Part shown: positions 13,001 through 21,588 of the stretch, one piece after another
How the letters are laid out: each line of letters begins with the position of its first letter
Numbering within the stretch: the stretch's first letter is position 1
DNA from: Henricia sp. BOLD:AAB3569
Lineage: Eukaryota; Echinodermata; Asteroidea; Spinulosida; Echinasteridae
Assembly (NCBI GenBank): GCA_037783545.1
Contig: JBBELK010000463.1
Location: forward strand, 124,001 to 188,000
Length of the DNA stretch: 64,000 nucleotides
Direction of reading: 5' to 3'
Made by a program: the position numbers and the translations under genes
The notes under the pieces: model-generated
Seen by the model: the letters and a program-made list of their open reading frames with translations, nothing else
Told to the model about the DNA's origin: nothing
The model's database searches: none

Positions 13001-16000
13001 ATAAATATTTTTGTTGTGTGTTAAAGCAACACACCGGCTCACCGTTTACATAATGTAGTGATGTAGCATCATTGAGAATAATTTTTCGATGGTTGTTGTA
13101 AAAATAAATCACAAAAATGTCACGTAATTAACTCAAAATGTTTAAAATTAACAAAAGAAGTCAAAAGTCAGGTTTTACCAGCCGTTGCAACTACAACATT
13201 CAAGCGACATTGTTGCGCGGAATGAAATGCCCGAAAATACACCGGACAGATCATCTGAAGCACACGTAGACATCGAAGTTTAAGATGCGGTGCAATTATA
13301 CTTATACCTACATTCCTAATCGTACAAAAAGTGAAATTTTTCGTCCAAATTTGAGGCCTATCAGTTGTGTTTTGCGTGATAAACGCGCACACTGCGGAGT
13401 TCGCAGTATACACGTTGTGATATCATGCATGCAGCCTGAGTGCATTCAAACGACGTCCGGGCGCACGTACATGTACGCGCTTTTGACAAAAACGTAATAA
13501 TTTAAACAAGGTGCTCACCGGGCGCCGGGAGATAACTGCCAATTTTCGCGAACGCGCTGTTGGTTGGTTGCACTGTTTTTACTGTTGGTCTACGTGAACA
13601 TGTAGTGCGTGTATTATATCGCGCCCCACGAACCAGCAGCGCGTTGTAAGGGATTTTGCCAGGGGGCTTCATGTCTCATTAGCCCTGCTACGCGTCCCGT
13701 GGAACACGCTCCAATTAAAATCGATTTTTCGTAATTTGTTTTATCATTTTACCTAGTATAGTACTTAAATAAGTGTCTTTTGTCGAATCCTTTAAAAAAC
13801 TTACGGCTCAATTTTGAGCAGTAACATAATTTATACGGCTGGAAATAAAACTAACTCACAAGACCATGTGATTTATCCGAACCAGAAAGCTGGTTCGGAT
13901 AAATCACGTGACCTCATTTAAAACAAAAATGTTCAAAAACTGTCAAATTTGGTGGTTTCTTTTCAGGATGTCTTTAATTTATTTCGGAAAGACCTTCAGA
14001 ATCGTGTATGGGTTTATTTCAAGCCCAAAATAGCCCAACAAAGCCGGTGTGTTCCTTTAAGTGAATGGTAAAAACAAATGTTGTGCGAAAGATTAAAAAG
14101 AAAATGCTTTCCATTGTTAATTTCCTAAGAAAAAAATATAAAATCATGAGGTATTTGTGACCAATGCTATCAACACAATGCTATTCTTCTTGTCAACTAA
14201 TGAAATAGAATTTTGGGTCATTGCAAATTGCGAATACTTTCACTGTGTAATGAGGTTTTTCAACAACTACAAATGATACATTGAATTTTTGAAATATTCT
14301 AATAAAATGGGGTTTACTTTCTCTTTTTCGCTTTATATTTCGCTCACCCAGCAAATACGACATCACGTTATCAAAAACCCACCACACGCAAAGGTAAACG
14401 AATTGTTTCTTTTTCTTTTGGGGGTGGGAATACGTGTTGCGCATTTCGAATTAAACATGTTAAAAATATAGGCAAATCGGCCACTGCATTACCCACTACA
14501 TAATTATTTGTAGATATTCCATGACCAAAAAGTGAAAATAAATATTATATAAAATGAAGCTTTTGCGGACACATGCATGCCTTTCTGATACTGTGCAGCA
14601 CAGAGCCCCGATTCGATGTGCGTGCACGCTGGGCGCACCCTAAACACACGCGTACGCGCGCGTCATGCATCGAGGCAATGGATTGCGCGTGTGTGCAACG
14701 CGCGCCAGAGTACAGTAAAACAAAACAACAAACAAACAAACTGTAAAACAGTACCAAAAGGTCATGCAGTTGTAAACCGTGAAAAGAACTGAAGTTTTCA
14801 ACACGGAAATCTTACAAAACAAAGAAGATAAGAGCTTCATTTTATATAACAATAATAATATTGGATGTCTTTTCGGGTGATGTGAGAATATACCGCAATC
14901 GTAATAAAAATATCGAACTCGCCTTCGGCTCATTCAGTAATTCATAAGCGCTGAATAGGGCGCGAGCGCGGGCCAGGCTAAAAAGTGTTAAGACCGTGCC
15001 AGTTTGGGGCCATCCATAAAGTACGTACGCACGGAGGTGGGGGTGGGGGGTGGGGGGTGGGGGGGGGGGGGGGGGGAGTTGGAACCAATGCGTACACCCA
15101 ACGTTAAATCATATGGGTGACGTCACGAAACATGGGTACAGTGGGCGAGGGGGGCGACTAAAAAGTCGGCATTTCGTGCGTACGTACTGTATGTACGGCC
15201 CCTTTGATCTCCGTTTAAGACTGGCCACGTGACGTGCTCTCAGCCAATAGGGATGAATGTAATCTTTGGGGAAAAAAGCATTTAAGCCTGTGTTGAAAAA
15301 TTATTAATTTTTTTGTAAGCAATATAATAATGTGATGCAGTCGCAGTGCAAACAACGATATGCTAAGCTTATCGATAAACTAAAATCCCGATTTTTTTTT
15401 CTTCGCATAACTGCAGACACCAAACATCCAAAATCACCGAAGCAGCACAAAGGCAGTTCTGGTAAGAGGAAAATAATAAAAATATTGTTCAACCCTGCTT
15501 TGTAATTTCTATCAGCCCACATACAGTCCACATAAGGCCCACGCGTATACGTGTGATTGCGGTAAATTAAAGGTATCATAATTACATTAACATTTGTCAT
15601 GATTTGTTACAAATAAAGGGGTTGGGGGAGGGGGCATGAACAAAAAAATGCCGTTAATTAACTGACCTGCTTAAATTTGTGTCCATAGCTATCAGGAAAA
15701 AAATATGTCTTTCATTTTGTTACAAAACCGCATGAGCTCTGTAAAATTAGCTCATTCGTAAATGAGCTAATTTTTAATGTCCGATGGCATCTCAAGTGCG
15801 CCAGCACAGAGCCAGTTCAACGTCCGCCCATTCACGAACGTGATCAGTTCCAAATAAGCATTTGGGCCACTTTGGGGCACGTTTAAAGATGGCACCAAAC
15901 TATTTTTTATATAAATAAAAACATACTTGACTCAGAAAGTGTACAGGATGTTTGCACTGCATTAAGTTAGACATTGCCCAATAACTTGACCATTCCGTTT

Positions 16001-17889
16001 TCGAATGTTTACAATTGTCATTACTTTTAAAATGAATATGCATGTGTGATGAACAAAACCTCTCTCTGTTGTTTGTTAGATAAATAAAAACGCGATGTGA
16101 TATTGTTTTTGTTTTTATGTCGATAGCAACCACCGGTCTGACAGCTGCTGTACTGGTACTAGCTGTTTGCTGCGTAGTTCTTATTATTGTGCTTGTGGTT
16201 GTAAAGGTAAGATAATTTAAAGGACCTTCTGTTATTTGCAGATGATTTTTGTTTTACGAAATCCTGGAACAACGACATCACATATCTTAAAGGTGGAATC
16301 AGAGTTTATTTCTCCGCTTTTCGCGAGAATAGAAAGGTATTGTATTGATCCTCGGTTACTGGAGAGACAAATTCCGAATAAAAAATAAGAAAATCCACCC
16401 CTGTTGAAAATTAAGGACAATTGTTCATCGTAAGTTTACCTTCCCTATATCTCCATGATTTATGCGAACAACGGACGGATTATGTGAATCTTTGCGTGGT
16501 GAACAGCGCCCACTGTAGTTCAGCTCCGCCATATTGGCTGTTTTCAAAACCACCGTCTTGTGGCTCCGGCCTGGTGTATCCTAGCAATATTAATGGATTA
16601 AGAAACATCTTGGGCCAATGCTAATTTGAGCGTTCACCCCTCTTGAGCATATTTATTAACACCAAGATAATCCACGAAGGTAAACTACACACAAAGGAAG
16701 ACATCGAATTCAAAATACCGAGCCTGTCCGTAAAACACCGAGCGTTTCGAAAACGACCTGGGGCCAATTTCATAAAACATGTTACGCTTTAAAAATTTTG
16801 ATTAAGCATAGCACGAATATTCGCTCAAGGGCCTATTTCATAAAACTTGTTGTTCTAAGCGCGCGTAGAGAGTGCGCGCGCAACGCTGTCGTCTGTTTTG
16901 TTCGAACGCGTTCATCGTCTGCTTTCATAAGTCAACGGCAACATTTTCAAAGTACCATCATTGGTTATGTTTCCATTTTGGGATGATTATCACTACCACA
17001 GAAGACCCTTGCCTGTCGATGACTGGAATATTTCAACAACAGCTGAAAGTTGTGAATCTGTTGGAAAATGTGTCTCGAATTTTGCCGAGAATGGCGAAGA
17101 AAAAAGATGGCGTCACGTTAGCAAAAAATCGGTAGGTTAGCATGCCGTTTGGTTTGCTAGTGCTTAAACAGTTTTATGAAATGGAGAGAGCGCTGCTTAA
17201 TCAAAATCGGGTGCTAACACGTTTTATGAAATTGGCCCCTGGTTAATACTGCTATTTGCATATAAATTGCCCGCCGACCCGATACTTTTCATTGGGAAAA
17301 TACTCCAAAATCATAAAGTGGATGGATCTAAAAAGGTAGGAGGATTGTTTTTTTTTTTTTATAGACTATCGACTGGTTGAAATAAATCGTGATTTTTGGC
17401 GAGGCCCAGTCTTCGGACAGTACAAACTCAGATTCCCCCTTTAAGAAGAATGTTGGTAAAGTGGACTGCAGAAATTGTAGCTATACCGAGCAACAAAAGA
17501 AACGGAAATATTTTCTCCACTTTTTCATCTGAGAGTGGGAATTTTCAGCACACAGAAGCTTTATGCAGTCATGCACAACAAAGCAGTTATGTGAATATTT
17601 TAATGTCAACTTGATTTCAAAAGAAATTTTCAAATTTTGATCATGGCTTTTTCTATGGCTGCTCGGTATGCATAGATACATCAATAGAAAACCATTAAAA
17701 TCCACGCATGGTTTTTGTGGTGAACAAATGATTAAAACAAATGTCCACGCTCGTAGCGCACAAGCCAGCTACATCATGTACTGTTTTAATAATTTTGTAC
17801 TTTTTGTTTGTATGTTTTTCCAGGTCCTAGCGAGGAGACAAGAACACAATTACAGAGCCACTGTGCAAATGAGTTCCTTAGTGTCGTAA
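875..17889 (+). CDS. Transmembrane C-type lectin / EGF-like / Ig receptor (5' end missing)
   Basis: Eight exons join in phase to 337 residues plus stop: 875-1038, 6156-6259, 7686-7831, 8055-8195, 9196-9392, 12104-12218, 16127-16206, 17824-17889. The order is a C-type lectin-like domain (about residues 6-135), an eight-cysteine EGF-like module (140-183), one Ig-like domain (188-289, ending in DTGSYVC), a hydrophobic helix (293-315) and a 22-residue basic tail. It would sit in the plasma membrane as a type I protein, with N-glycosylation sequons NRT (236) and NVT (256). The lectin calcium/sugar motifs are non-canonical (EPQ instead of EPN, WKN instead of WND), so calcium-dependent sugar binding is doubtful. 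The tail has no classical ITIM. The signal peptide is missing, so the first exon probably lies outside the window. I do not recognise a named orthologue; cell-surface recognition or adhesion is inferred from domains only. Confidence 0.85.
1637..1722. repeat. Short tandem repeat, gcgAcccaaatacagc unit
   Basis: Three imperfect copies of a unit ending in gacccaaatacagc or gacccaaatacacc lie inside the foldback element at 1448-2154. Confidence 0.6.
1817..1975. repeat. TTTGCAAATAT-type foldback fragment
   Basis: This sequence is rich in tttgcaaatat and gcgacatcgcaa motifs and runs into gccatgtcccttgtgtgcc. The same arrangement appears in the arms of the larger nested element at 60863-62449, so it is probably a short relative nested in the Mutator-like foldback. 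Confidence 0.55.
2164..2655. other. Intron, nothing recognised
   Basis: Part of the first visible receptor intron between two foldback repeats. I see no exon, RNA gene or repeat that I can support. Confidence 0.4.
2656..2900. repeat. Inverted repeat with perfect 37-bp arms
   Basis: The arm at 2656-2692 (ggccagtacagtgaactgct...) is the exact reverse complement of 2864-2900. The inner part of the hairpin continues imperfectly. This is probably a short foldback or MITE. Confidence 0.75.
2904..3468. repeat. Inverted repeat with a TA-rich core in each arm
   Basis: The 2904-2937 arm (gccatcga, then a TA run, then cactggatgaag) matches the reverse complement of 3441-3468 apart from the TA run length. 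It encloses a second inverted repeat at 3261-3405, suggesting a nested or composite foldback. Confidence 0.6.
3261..3405. repeat. Inner inverted repeat, about 33-bp arms
   Basis: The arms at 3261-3293 and 3371-3405 share the ctgtaccccac...gcctagactg pattern in opposite orientation with a few mismatches. Confidence 0.55.
3469..4893. other. Intron, nothing recognised
   Basis: AT-rich intronic sequence. The short ORFs on both strands show no domain, codon pattern or splice context that would support a gene. Confidence 0.4.
4894..5181 (-). CDS. Possible small gene or first exon with a ZAD-like CxxC motif
   Basis: This minus-strand ORF of 95 codons starts at an ATG in good context (aaaATGG) at 5181. 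The middle reads SPSKICGPCHTKLANVEKV, then a leucine-rich stretch. A single CxxC followed by a helix-like segment recalls the second half of zinc-finger-associated (ZAD-like) N-terminal domains. The first cysteine pair expected there is not clear (only CLVY), so the fold is uncertain. It lies antisense inside the first visible receptor intron. It could be a complete short protein, exon 1 of a split gene, or a decayed copy of a gene elsewhere. No strong donor site follows it. Confidence 0.3.
   Translation of the reverse strand: MASINTHKWRACLVYNTTLLSCKKYYSLDKSDLRSRLEKVLQTNLSSPSKICGPCHTKLANVEKVTDLTESLKSTLKLPHLLSELNKKFKMYILS
5182..6155. other. Intron, no exon seen
   Basis: The only structure noticed is a short hairpin at about 5635-5668 (aagatctccc / ggggagatctt). 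The stretch around 5890-5910 has TATA-like sequence (gattatataatacgcgcc) of unknown meaning. Confidence 0.35.
6156..6259 (+). CDS. Receptor exon B: middle of the C-type lectin domain
   Basis: The exon is preceded by tttccccacag and followed by gtattg. It starts in phase 0 and ends with two bases of a split codon. It encodes the diagnostic WIGL motif (67-70) and the WKWIDGS stretch (79-85) of a lectin fold. Confidence 0.9.
6548..7532. mobile_element. TTAA-flanked MITE, family E copy 1
   Basis: The termini read TTAAAGGAACACACCGGC and its reverse complement, with TTAA at 6548-6551 and 7529-7532. About 977 bp between the TTAA sites has no coding potential. It contains a palindrome at 6703-6751 (tcacgtgatttatccgaac...). 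The interior matches the copies at 13021 and 36452. A TTAA target and shared termini fit a piggyBac-type non-autonomous element. Confidence 0.8.
6697..6752. repeat. Palindrome bounded by TCACGTG
   Basis: A near-perfect hairpin, tcacgtgatttatccgaac / gttcggataaatcacgtg, lies inside MITE E copy 1. It is present in copy 2 (13863-13917) and precisely absent from copy 3 (about 36600). Confidence 0.75.
7686..7831 (+). CDS. Receptor exon C: last third of the C-type lectin domain
   Basis: The acceptor ttttttgtcag precedes 7686 and gtgagt follows 7831. The exon encodes NWLPGEPQ, then Cys108, GGWKNIPC (116-123) and the closing Cys135. EPQ and WKN occupy the places of the canonical EPN and WND calcium-binding motifs. 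Confidence 0.9.
8055..8195 (+). CDS. Receptor exon D: eight-cysteine EGF-like module
   Basis: The exon follows tctccgaacag and ends before gtcagg. The phases (two bases in, one base out) match both neighbours. Cysteines fall at 140, 151, 158, 160, 166, 172, 174 and 183; the CxC...C...CxC...C pattern resembles an EGF- or laminin-EGF-like fold. The reading frame stays open past the donor to a stop at 8368, so intron retention would give a protein ending after this module. Confidence 0.8.
8366..8452. repeat. gagtgatttccact repeats
   Basis: Several copies of gagtgatttccactc and its partial inverse (ctatttagagtgatt) alternate here, forming a small self-complementary cluster in intron sequence. 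Confidence 0.6.
8724..9105. repeat. Degenerate satellite, gagtcacgtc unit
   Basis: Dozens of copies of a roughly 10-bp unit (gagtcacgtc, gagtcgcgtc, caagtcacgt) run in tandem, tightest between about 8835 and 9060. The ORFs across it, rich in SHVTSHV or ESRHESR, are artefacts of the repeat. Confidence 0.9.
9196..9392 (+). CDS. Receptor exon E: first half of the Ig-like domain
   Basis: The exon follows a tttgcag acceptor and is inferred to end at ACAAAA before gtattg, phase 0, which joins smoothly to exon F. It encodes NEGESIELKC (199-208), the first Ig cysteine, then SVQF where the usual Trp is Phe, and the sequon NRT. The frame stays open for about another 110 codons into the following MITE. 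Confidence 0.75.
9444..9718. mobile_element. MITE with actaatccggtaactaagg termini
   Basis: The left end (actaatccggtaactaagg, then tccgccattggggcttcc) is inverse-complementary to the right end (ggaagcccccagctatggcgga...ccggattagt). The same family occurs at 58640-59580. It begins about 50 bp past the exon E donor. Confidence 0.75.
9958..11390. mobile_element. MITE or foldback with ggcccgtattcta termini, 1.4 kb
   Basis: Both ends read ggcccgtattcta in inverted orientation, and imperfect arms of roughly 170-240 bp are rich in aaaggagcctttagc motifs. The centre (10200-11100) has no recognisable gene. The termini abut ATA on both sides (9955-9957, 11391-11393), a possible short target duplication. 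Confidence 0.7.
11540..11690. mobile_element. Short MITE, 151 bp, copy 1
   Basis: The termini are caatagagcctttgcac and its inverse, with a matching inner block ggccatgacagggggcag / ctgccccctgtcatggcc. A second copy lies at 23816-23959 and shares the inner sequence gtcatgca(t/c)gagtagg. Confidence 0.8.
11691..12103. other. Intron, nothing recognised
   Basis: Sequence between a short MITE and the second Ig exon. It ends in the pyrimidine-rich acceptor tract of exon F. Confidence 0.4.
12104..12218 (+). CDS. Receptor exon F: second half of the Ig-like domain
   Basis: The acceptor tttattccag precedes 12104 and gtgagt follows 12218, ending with one base of a split codon. It encodes VVISNVTSEDTGSYVC (252-267), the hallmark D-x-G-x-Y-x-C of an Ig domain, then the G strand ending SVYVKVR. 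Confidence 0.92.
12455..12620. repeat. Left-end fragment of MITE family F
   Basis: Starts TTAAAGGCCTGTGTATCATTATTTGC, similar to the left termini at 17919, 34112 and 53654. No matching right end was found nearby, so this is a truncated copy. Confidence 0.5.
12885..14235. mobile_element. MITE family F copy, split by a family E insertion
   Basis: The segments 12905-13020 and 14061-14230 together match the interior of the F copy at 34112-34489 (agaatgttg(g/a)taaact..., gcttcagaaaacc, agtgaa(c/t)ggtaaaaa, ccaatgctatcaacac, gggtcattgcaaat). The E element at 13021-14060 separates them. Confidence 0.6.
13021..14060. mobile_element. TTAA-flanked MITE, family E copy 2 (inverted)
   Basis: TTAA at 13021-13024 and 14057-14060 bound the termini AGCAACACACCGGCT and AGCCGGTGTGTTCCT. 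It runs in the opposite orientation to copies 1 and 3 and carries the TCACGTG-bounded palindrome at 13863-13917. It sits inside a copy of family F. No ORF of note. Confidence 0.8.
14236..15005. other. Intron, nothing recognised
   Basis: Contains a CpG/GTAC-rich patch (14590-14700) and otherwise AT-rich intronic DNA, with no supportable exon. Confidence 0.4.
15006..15202. mobile_element. MITE with ggggccatccataaagtacg termini
   Basis: The left end ggggccatccataaagtacg is inverse to gtacgtactgtatgtacggcccc at the right. The interior holds a G-rich run (15036-15077). Related right-half fragments occur near 52305-52400 and 53455-53570. Confidence 0.7.
15203..15300 (-). repeat. Fragment of the tttaagactggccacgtgac family
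   Basis: The reverse complement of this segment (ccaatagggat..., gagagcacgtcacgtggcc) matches the left part of the longer repeats at 45260-45830 and 51540-52010. Confidence 0.6.
15301..16126. other. Intron, nothing recognised
   Basis: AT-rich intron before the transmembrane exon. No further Ig exon is visible here, and the phases do not require one. Confidence 0.45.
16127..16206 (+). CDS. Receptor exon G: transmembrane helix
   Basis: A T-rich tract and cgatag precede 16127 and gtaaga follows 16206. The two leading bases complete the split codon from exon F. It encodes STTG, then an uninterrupted hydrophobic run of about 23 residues rich in V, L, I and C, ending VVVK: a single-pass membrane anchor. 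Confidence 0.88.
16760..17239. mobile_element. MITE family P (ggggccaatttcataaa), copy 1
   Basis: The ends ggggccaatttcataaaac and gttttatgaaattggcccc are inverted repeats, 480 bp apart. A second internal left end occurs near 16828. Other copies lie at 21589-22738 and 36431-37355. Confidence 0.75.
17824..17889 (+). CDS. Receptor exon H: cytoplasmic tail and stop
   Basis: The acceptor gtttttccag precedes 17824. It encodes a 21-residue tail (VLARRQEHNYRATVQMSSLVS) and ends at TAA 17887-17889. Arg-Arg near the membrane fits a stop-transfer signal. The one Tyr (NYRA) is not in a standard ITIM or ITAM. Confidence 0.85.
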   Translation, partial: VLARRQEHNYRATVQMSSLVS

Positions 17890-17918
17890 TTAAAAATGGC
17901 GGCCCTAATAGAGCTCAA

Positions 17919-18460
17919 TTAAAGGCCCTGTAGATGATCTGTTTTTGAGCGATTCTGCTAATAAAACCATTATAAATCAAAAGAAAGACATCAACAAACT
18001 CATCCGAAGAAATTTCAGCTTTGTCAAATGTACCACGTTTAAAAAAACACATTAAAATCCATATGCATTTTCCTGGTCTTGGCGGGGTGTTTCAAATATT
18101 CGTTCTCAGTTGTTCGGGTACAATGTGGCTTGCGTCATGCACTCTGTGGCGCACATACATGTACTGCGTGTGCGCGCGATCCATAAAAATGCATCGCGTT
18201 GGACATGGAACACGCACACGGAGTACACATCGCCCATGCATTTTGGACCGCGTAGATGCGAACCAAAAATAAGTAAATCGTTTGCAAACGATCTAAATAA
18301 TTTCCTCTTTACGGATTATTTTCTGGTAAAATTATATCATTTTGAGCGAAGACCTTTCATTGGATAGTTGCTATTAATTCAATCTTTACTTTCATAACAT
18401 TTTCCCTGTAAACTCGTCGATTACTTTTTGGGGTTATTGCAAATGATCCACTGGGCCTTT
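17919..18460. mobile_element. MITE family F copy
   Basis: The left end TTAAAGGCCCTGTAGATGATC and the right end gcaaatgatccactgggccttt are imperfect inverted repeats. It starts 30 bp after the receptor stop codon, so it may lie in the 3' UTR. Confidence 0.6.
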
Positions 18461-18595
18461 AGCGGCAAACAACAAGCATGCACCTGGTTCAATAAGTCAA
18501 AAGACCATTTACTTTTTAAATTAGTTGTATATAATATGGTGGAACAGTATAATAGTAACAGAACCACAACTTCTCGAAAATGACAGATTTTGTAC

Positions 18596-18846
18596 GTGGT
18601 GCTGTTGCAACGAATCACATGCGATCCAGCGAAACTGGCAATTTTGATAAACCACAACTTGGTCAACCTAAAGCATAGCCTTGACCAAGACCGAATTTAC
18701 TGTTGAAGTTCGCGATCCCCGCACAAGTATACGTGTTGCAACGAATCATCCGGTCTTGCATCAAGACTATGCTTTGGGCTGACCAAGTTGTGTTTTATCA
18801 AAATTGCATGTTACGGCGGATCGTATGATTCCTTGCAACAGTGCCA
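18596..18846. repeat. Inverted repeat, about 97-bp arms
   Basis: The arms 18596-18695 and 18750-18846 are imperfect reverse complements (gctgttgcaacgaatcacatg... / ...catacgatcc; aaccacaacttggtcaacc / ggctgaccaagttgtg). Probably a MITE. Confidence 0.65.
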
Positions 18847-19054
18847 CTGAAACTTTGTAGATGTAGACTATAGTAACATAGTTTAGCTGCAGTGTATAGC
18901 TGTGACTACTAAATGGCACCTTGTCATTGTTCTTAAAATTTTCAAAATGTGATATATTAATTATGGTTTGTAACATGGCCACAATCACGGGTACACTTTT
19001 ACAATGCAAAAAGGTGTTACATTTAAAAAAGGCACAAACTATACTTCTAGAGTC

Positions 19055-19422
19055 TTAAAGGAGTGTGACCAGATCACATTTTTTTTACCCATAACTCCCC
19101 GGGACTTACCTTATGGGTCATGAGATTTTTATATCATAACATCCGTTATATTTTTCTGATTACAAAACTGAAACTCCCGCGCTTCTAGGCCGCATATTTC
19201 CGAGGATATCGTCGAAAATCCACCGATTATTTGTAAACTAATTTTCCAGTATCAACGTTTATCCGCTGAAAGCATACTCGATAGTTTTGTTCAATTTTTT
19301 ACTGGAAATTGCGAATGTTTTCGGGTTTTTGGGACATGGGAGGTGTGTATGGGAGTTGCTTGATAATATTGGTAAGTTACATCGAAAACTATTTTCCAGA
19401 AACTCTGGTCAAGCTCCTTTAA
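19055..19422. mobile_element. MITE family G, divergent copy
   Basis: Begins TTAAAGGAGTGTGACCAGATC and ends tggtcaagctcctttaa. The inner blocks gaggatatcgtc and tttgtaaactaattt are shared with the copies at 43517-44408 and 46793-47122. Confidence 0.65.
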
Positions 19423-19467
19423 TAGTTTAAATATAATATTCAATTGATGTTGTAGAAGATATAGTCT

Positions 19468-19608
19468 CAGGGGCGGATCCAGGAATTTTTCCAGGAGGGG
19501 GTTTTGCCACCAGGGAGGGGTTTTGCCCATCAGAGTTTTATGTCTGCTTGTTTCGGACAGGCGGACACGCAAAAAATGCATTGCATTATATTTTTTGGTG
19601 TCGGAGCA

Positions 19609-19657
<49 letters not shown>

Positions 19658-19684
19658 TGACCCCTCCCCCTAGATCCGCGCCTG
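19468..19684. mobile_element. hAT-like MITE (caggggcggatccagg) with poly-G core
   Basis: The left end caggggcggatccagg pairs with tagatccgcgcctg at the right. The core is a 47-bp uninterrupted G run (19609-19655). The CAGGGG terminus is common in hAT-type elements, but no clear 8-bp target duplication was found. A second copy is at 46123-46377. Confidence 0.65.
19609..19655. repeat. Homopolymer run of 47 G
   Basis: Uninterrupted G tract inside the caggggcggatcc element. The ORFs coding poly-Gly or poly-Pro across it are artefacts. The assembled length may not be exact. Confidence 0.9.
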
Positions 19685-20845
19685 GGTCTAAACAGCTATT
19701 CCATAACAATTCCAAAATGTGGTATTTAGGGGCCTTTTTGTGTATAAATAAGCCTATATGCACGGTTTGAAATGGTACATGTCATGGTTGGTTGAAAATG
19801 TTTACTGCATTAAAAATAAACAATACAATGTAACAATGTTTGCATAAAATGATCAAAAGAGGGTCTACCCTTTTCTCCGTGCCAGTCACTTGGCTATATA
19901 ATCCCATCAGACTCCCAATTTTGTTTTGTATGCTAGATTCCGGTTTTTAAATTGAAATTTCCGCGTTTTGATGAAGTTATTTTTGGTAAAATTCCATGAA
20001 AACAACGTGGTTAGGTTTAATTTCCAAAGCAACTGTGCAATCGAACGAGTGTACTGACATTTTTTCATCAACGATTAACGCGATGCTGAAATTTTGCGAC
20101 TTATTATACCGTGTGAACAATTACATATTTTCTATATTTCTGCTGTTCATAATCGTTCAAGTGATCATTCCGATCCCAGGGGTCAGTGCACACTGTATAT
20201 AATTGTTTATAAGAACAAGGTTGAAACTGCACTCGGTGACTATTCCCAGGATAACTAACTGTACATACTCTATAATTTCTCAGCACAGAATAGTGATCGA
20301 GGTTAAATCTAAAAAATGATGATTTTAAAATTACTGATTTTTACAAAATAAACCAGTATACTTTCACATGAACATTGATGATTTAATCTTTTTAACTGTG
20401 AATCTGTAATATTATGGTTTCAAAATGTATTTATAAAAAGGTATACCTTTAGGCAGGAGCAACAAGATACAGGTCTTCGGCCCACGGCCTATCGCAGTCT
20501 TTTAATTATTTCACGCCCCGGGTAACACCCCAAATACCCGGGAAAGCAACACTACAAAAGAAATGTTGAAATGTTGATTACTCTGAAAATTTGCGTTTCT
20601 TTTGGTGCTCGGTAATTTATACCCCAAACTGCCAAGGTACTGTGGGGTCAAACAGTTCCACCTTTGAAAACAAGAACTGCCTTCTTATATTTAATCCCTG
20701 TGGTGGATGACCCGAGTGAGCCATGAAAATGATGTCATGTTCAAACGAATGACTTGAGCCTGAGGGCCGTCATGCAAGTCACAATGCAGTGGTTTCCGCC
20801 ATGTTTGTTGCCAGTAACATGCGCGATGTACGTTCAGATATAAGC
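19685..20845. other. Intergenic, nothing recognised
   Basis: Region between the receptor and PGK. I see no exon, RNA gene or full element here. Confidence 0.4.
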
Positions 20846-20969
20846 AATTCGCAAAAAGTTGAACTAGTTTCAACTTGCGCGAATGTTCGCCGCGAAATGT
20901 TTGACGTCACATTGACGTGAGATTCGCGTTCGCGTTTGCTTTCGCGTGAAGTATGAACCGGGCTTAACG
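20846..20969. mobile_element. Right-end fragment of the aagcccggttcatacttc MITE
   Basis: This 124-bp segment, from aattcgcaaaaagttgaac to gtatgaaccgggcttaacg, appears identical to 61819-61942, where a complete copy exists. The left end is missing here. Confidence 0.85.
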
Positions 20970-21052
20970 ATACGTTCAGCTTGTTTTGTTCCCACACGTG
21001 CATGACGCGCGCGCCGCGCGCGCCGCGACATGTGTAATTCAATTACTATATA

Positions 21053-21438
21053 GGGGCGTGTTTGTTTCGGACGGATCCAGATTCAGATCCGCGCAGATCC
21101 AATGTGAACTCGTTCACTTCGCGCACATCCTGATCGAGATCTGTGATCTGTGGAATCCTTCTCGAGAGAAGGTTCAGCGCTAGATCCAAAATGGCGACGT
21201 AAACATCGATCGTGGAGATTTTGTGTGAGTAAAACCGTGTCGTTTCAGTTTTCAGAGGCAACACACGATAGAAACCAATTCAGAATGCTTGTTTATTTAC
21301 GACGAATGTTGTGGGAGAAATTTGGAACAGAAATTTGACAAATTTGGTAAATAAATTGCAATCACGTGATTTGAGATCCGAGTTGAGAGCGGTTTCGGAC
21401 CTGGATTCGGATCTGTCGTGAAACAACTAAACACGCCC
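21053..21438. mobile_element. MITE with ggggcgtgtttgtttc termini
   Basis: The left ggggcgtgtttgtttcggac and the right gtgaaacaactaaacacgccc are inverted repeats. Both sub-ends carry gatccagattc / gaatccaggtcc-like blocks. The element is 386 bp and non-coding. Confidence 0.7.
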
Positions 21439-21588
21439 TTTGTCGTTGTTTGCGTGATATGGAATCGCGCGTGCGCCGCACGCGGTTAAACTTGACGAGT
21501 CTGCACCACAGATGTGGTTTGCACGCAGTTCGCATAGCAACCACTCACTACCTTGAAGTATGGCGGCCGAGAATGACGTCAATCAATA

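Noticed and set aside
19504..19770. Poly-Gly and poly-Pro ORFs
   Set aside because: Created by the 47-base G run on either strand.
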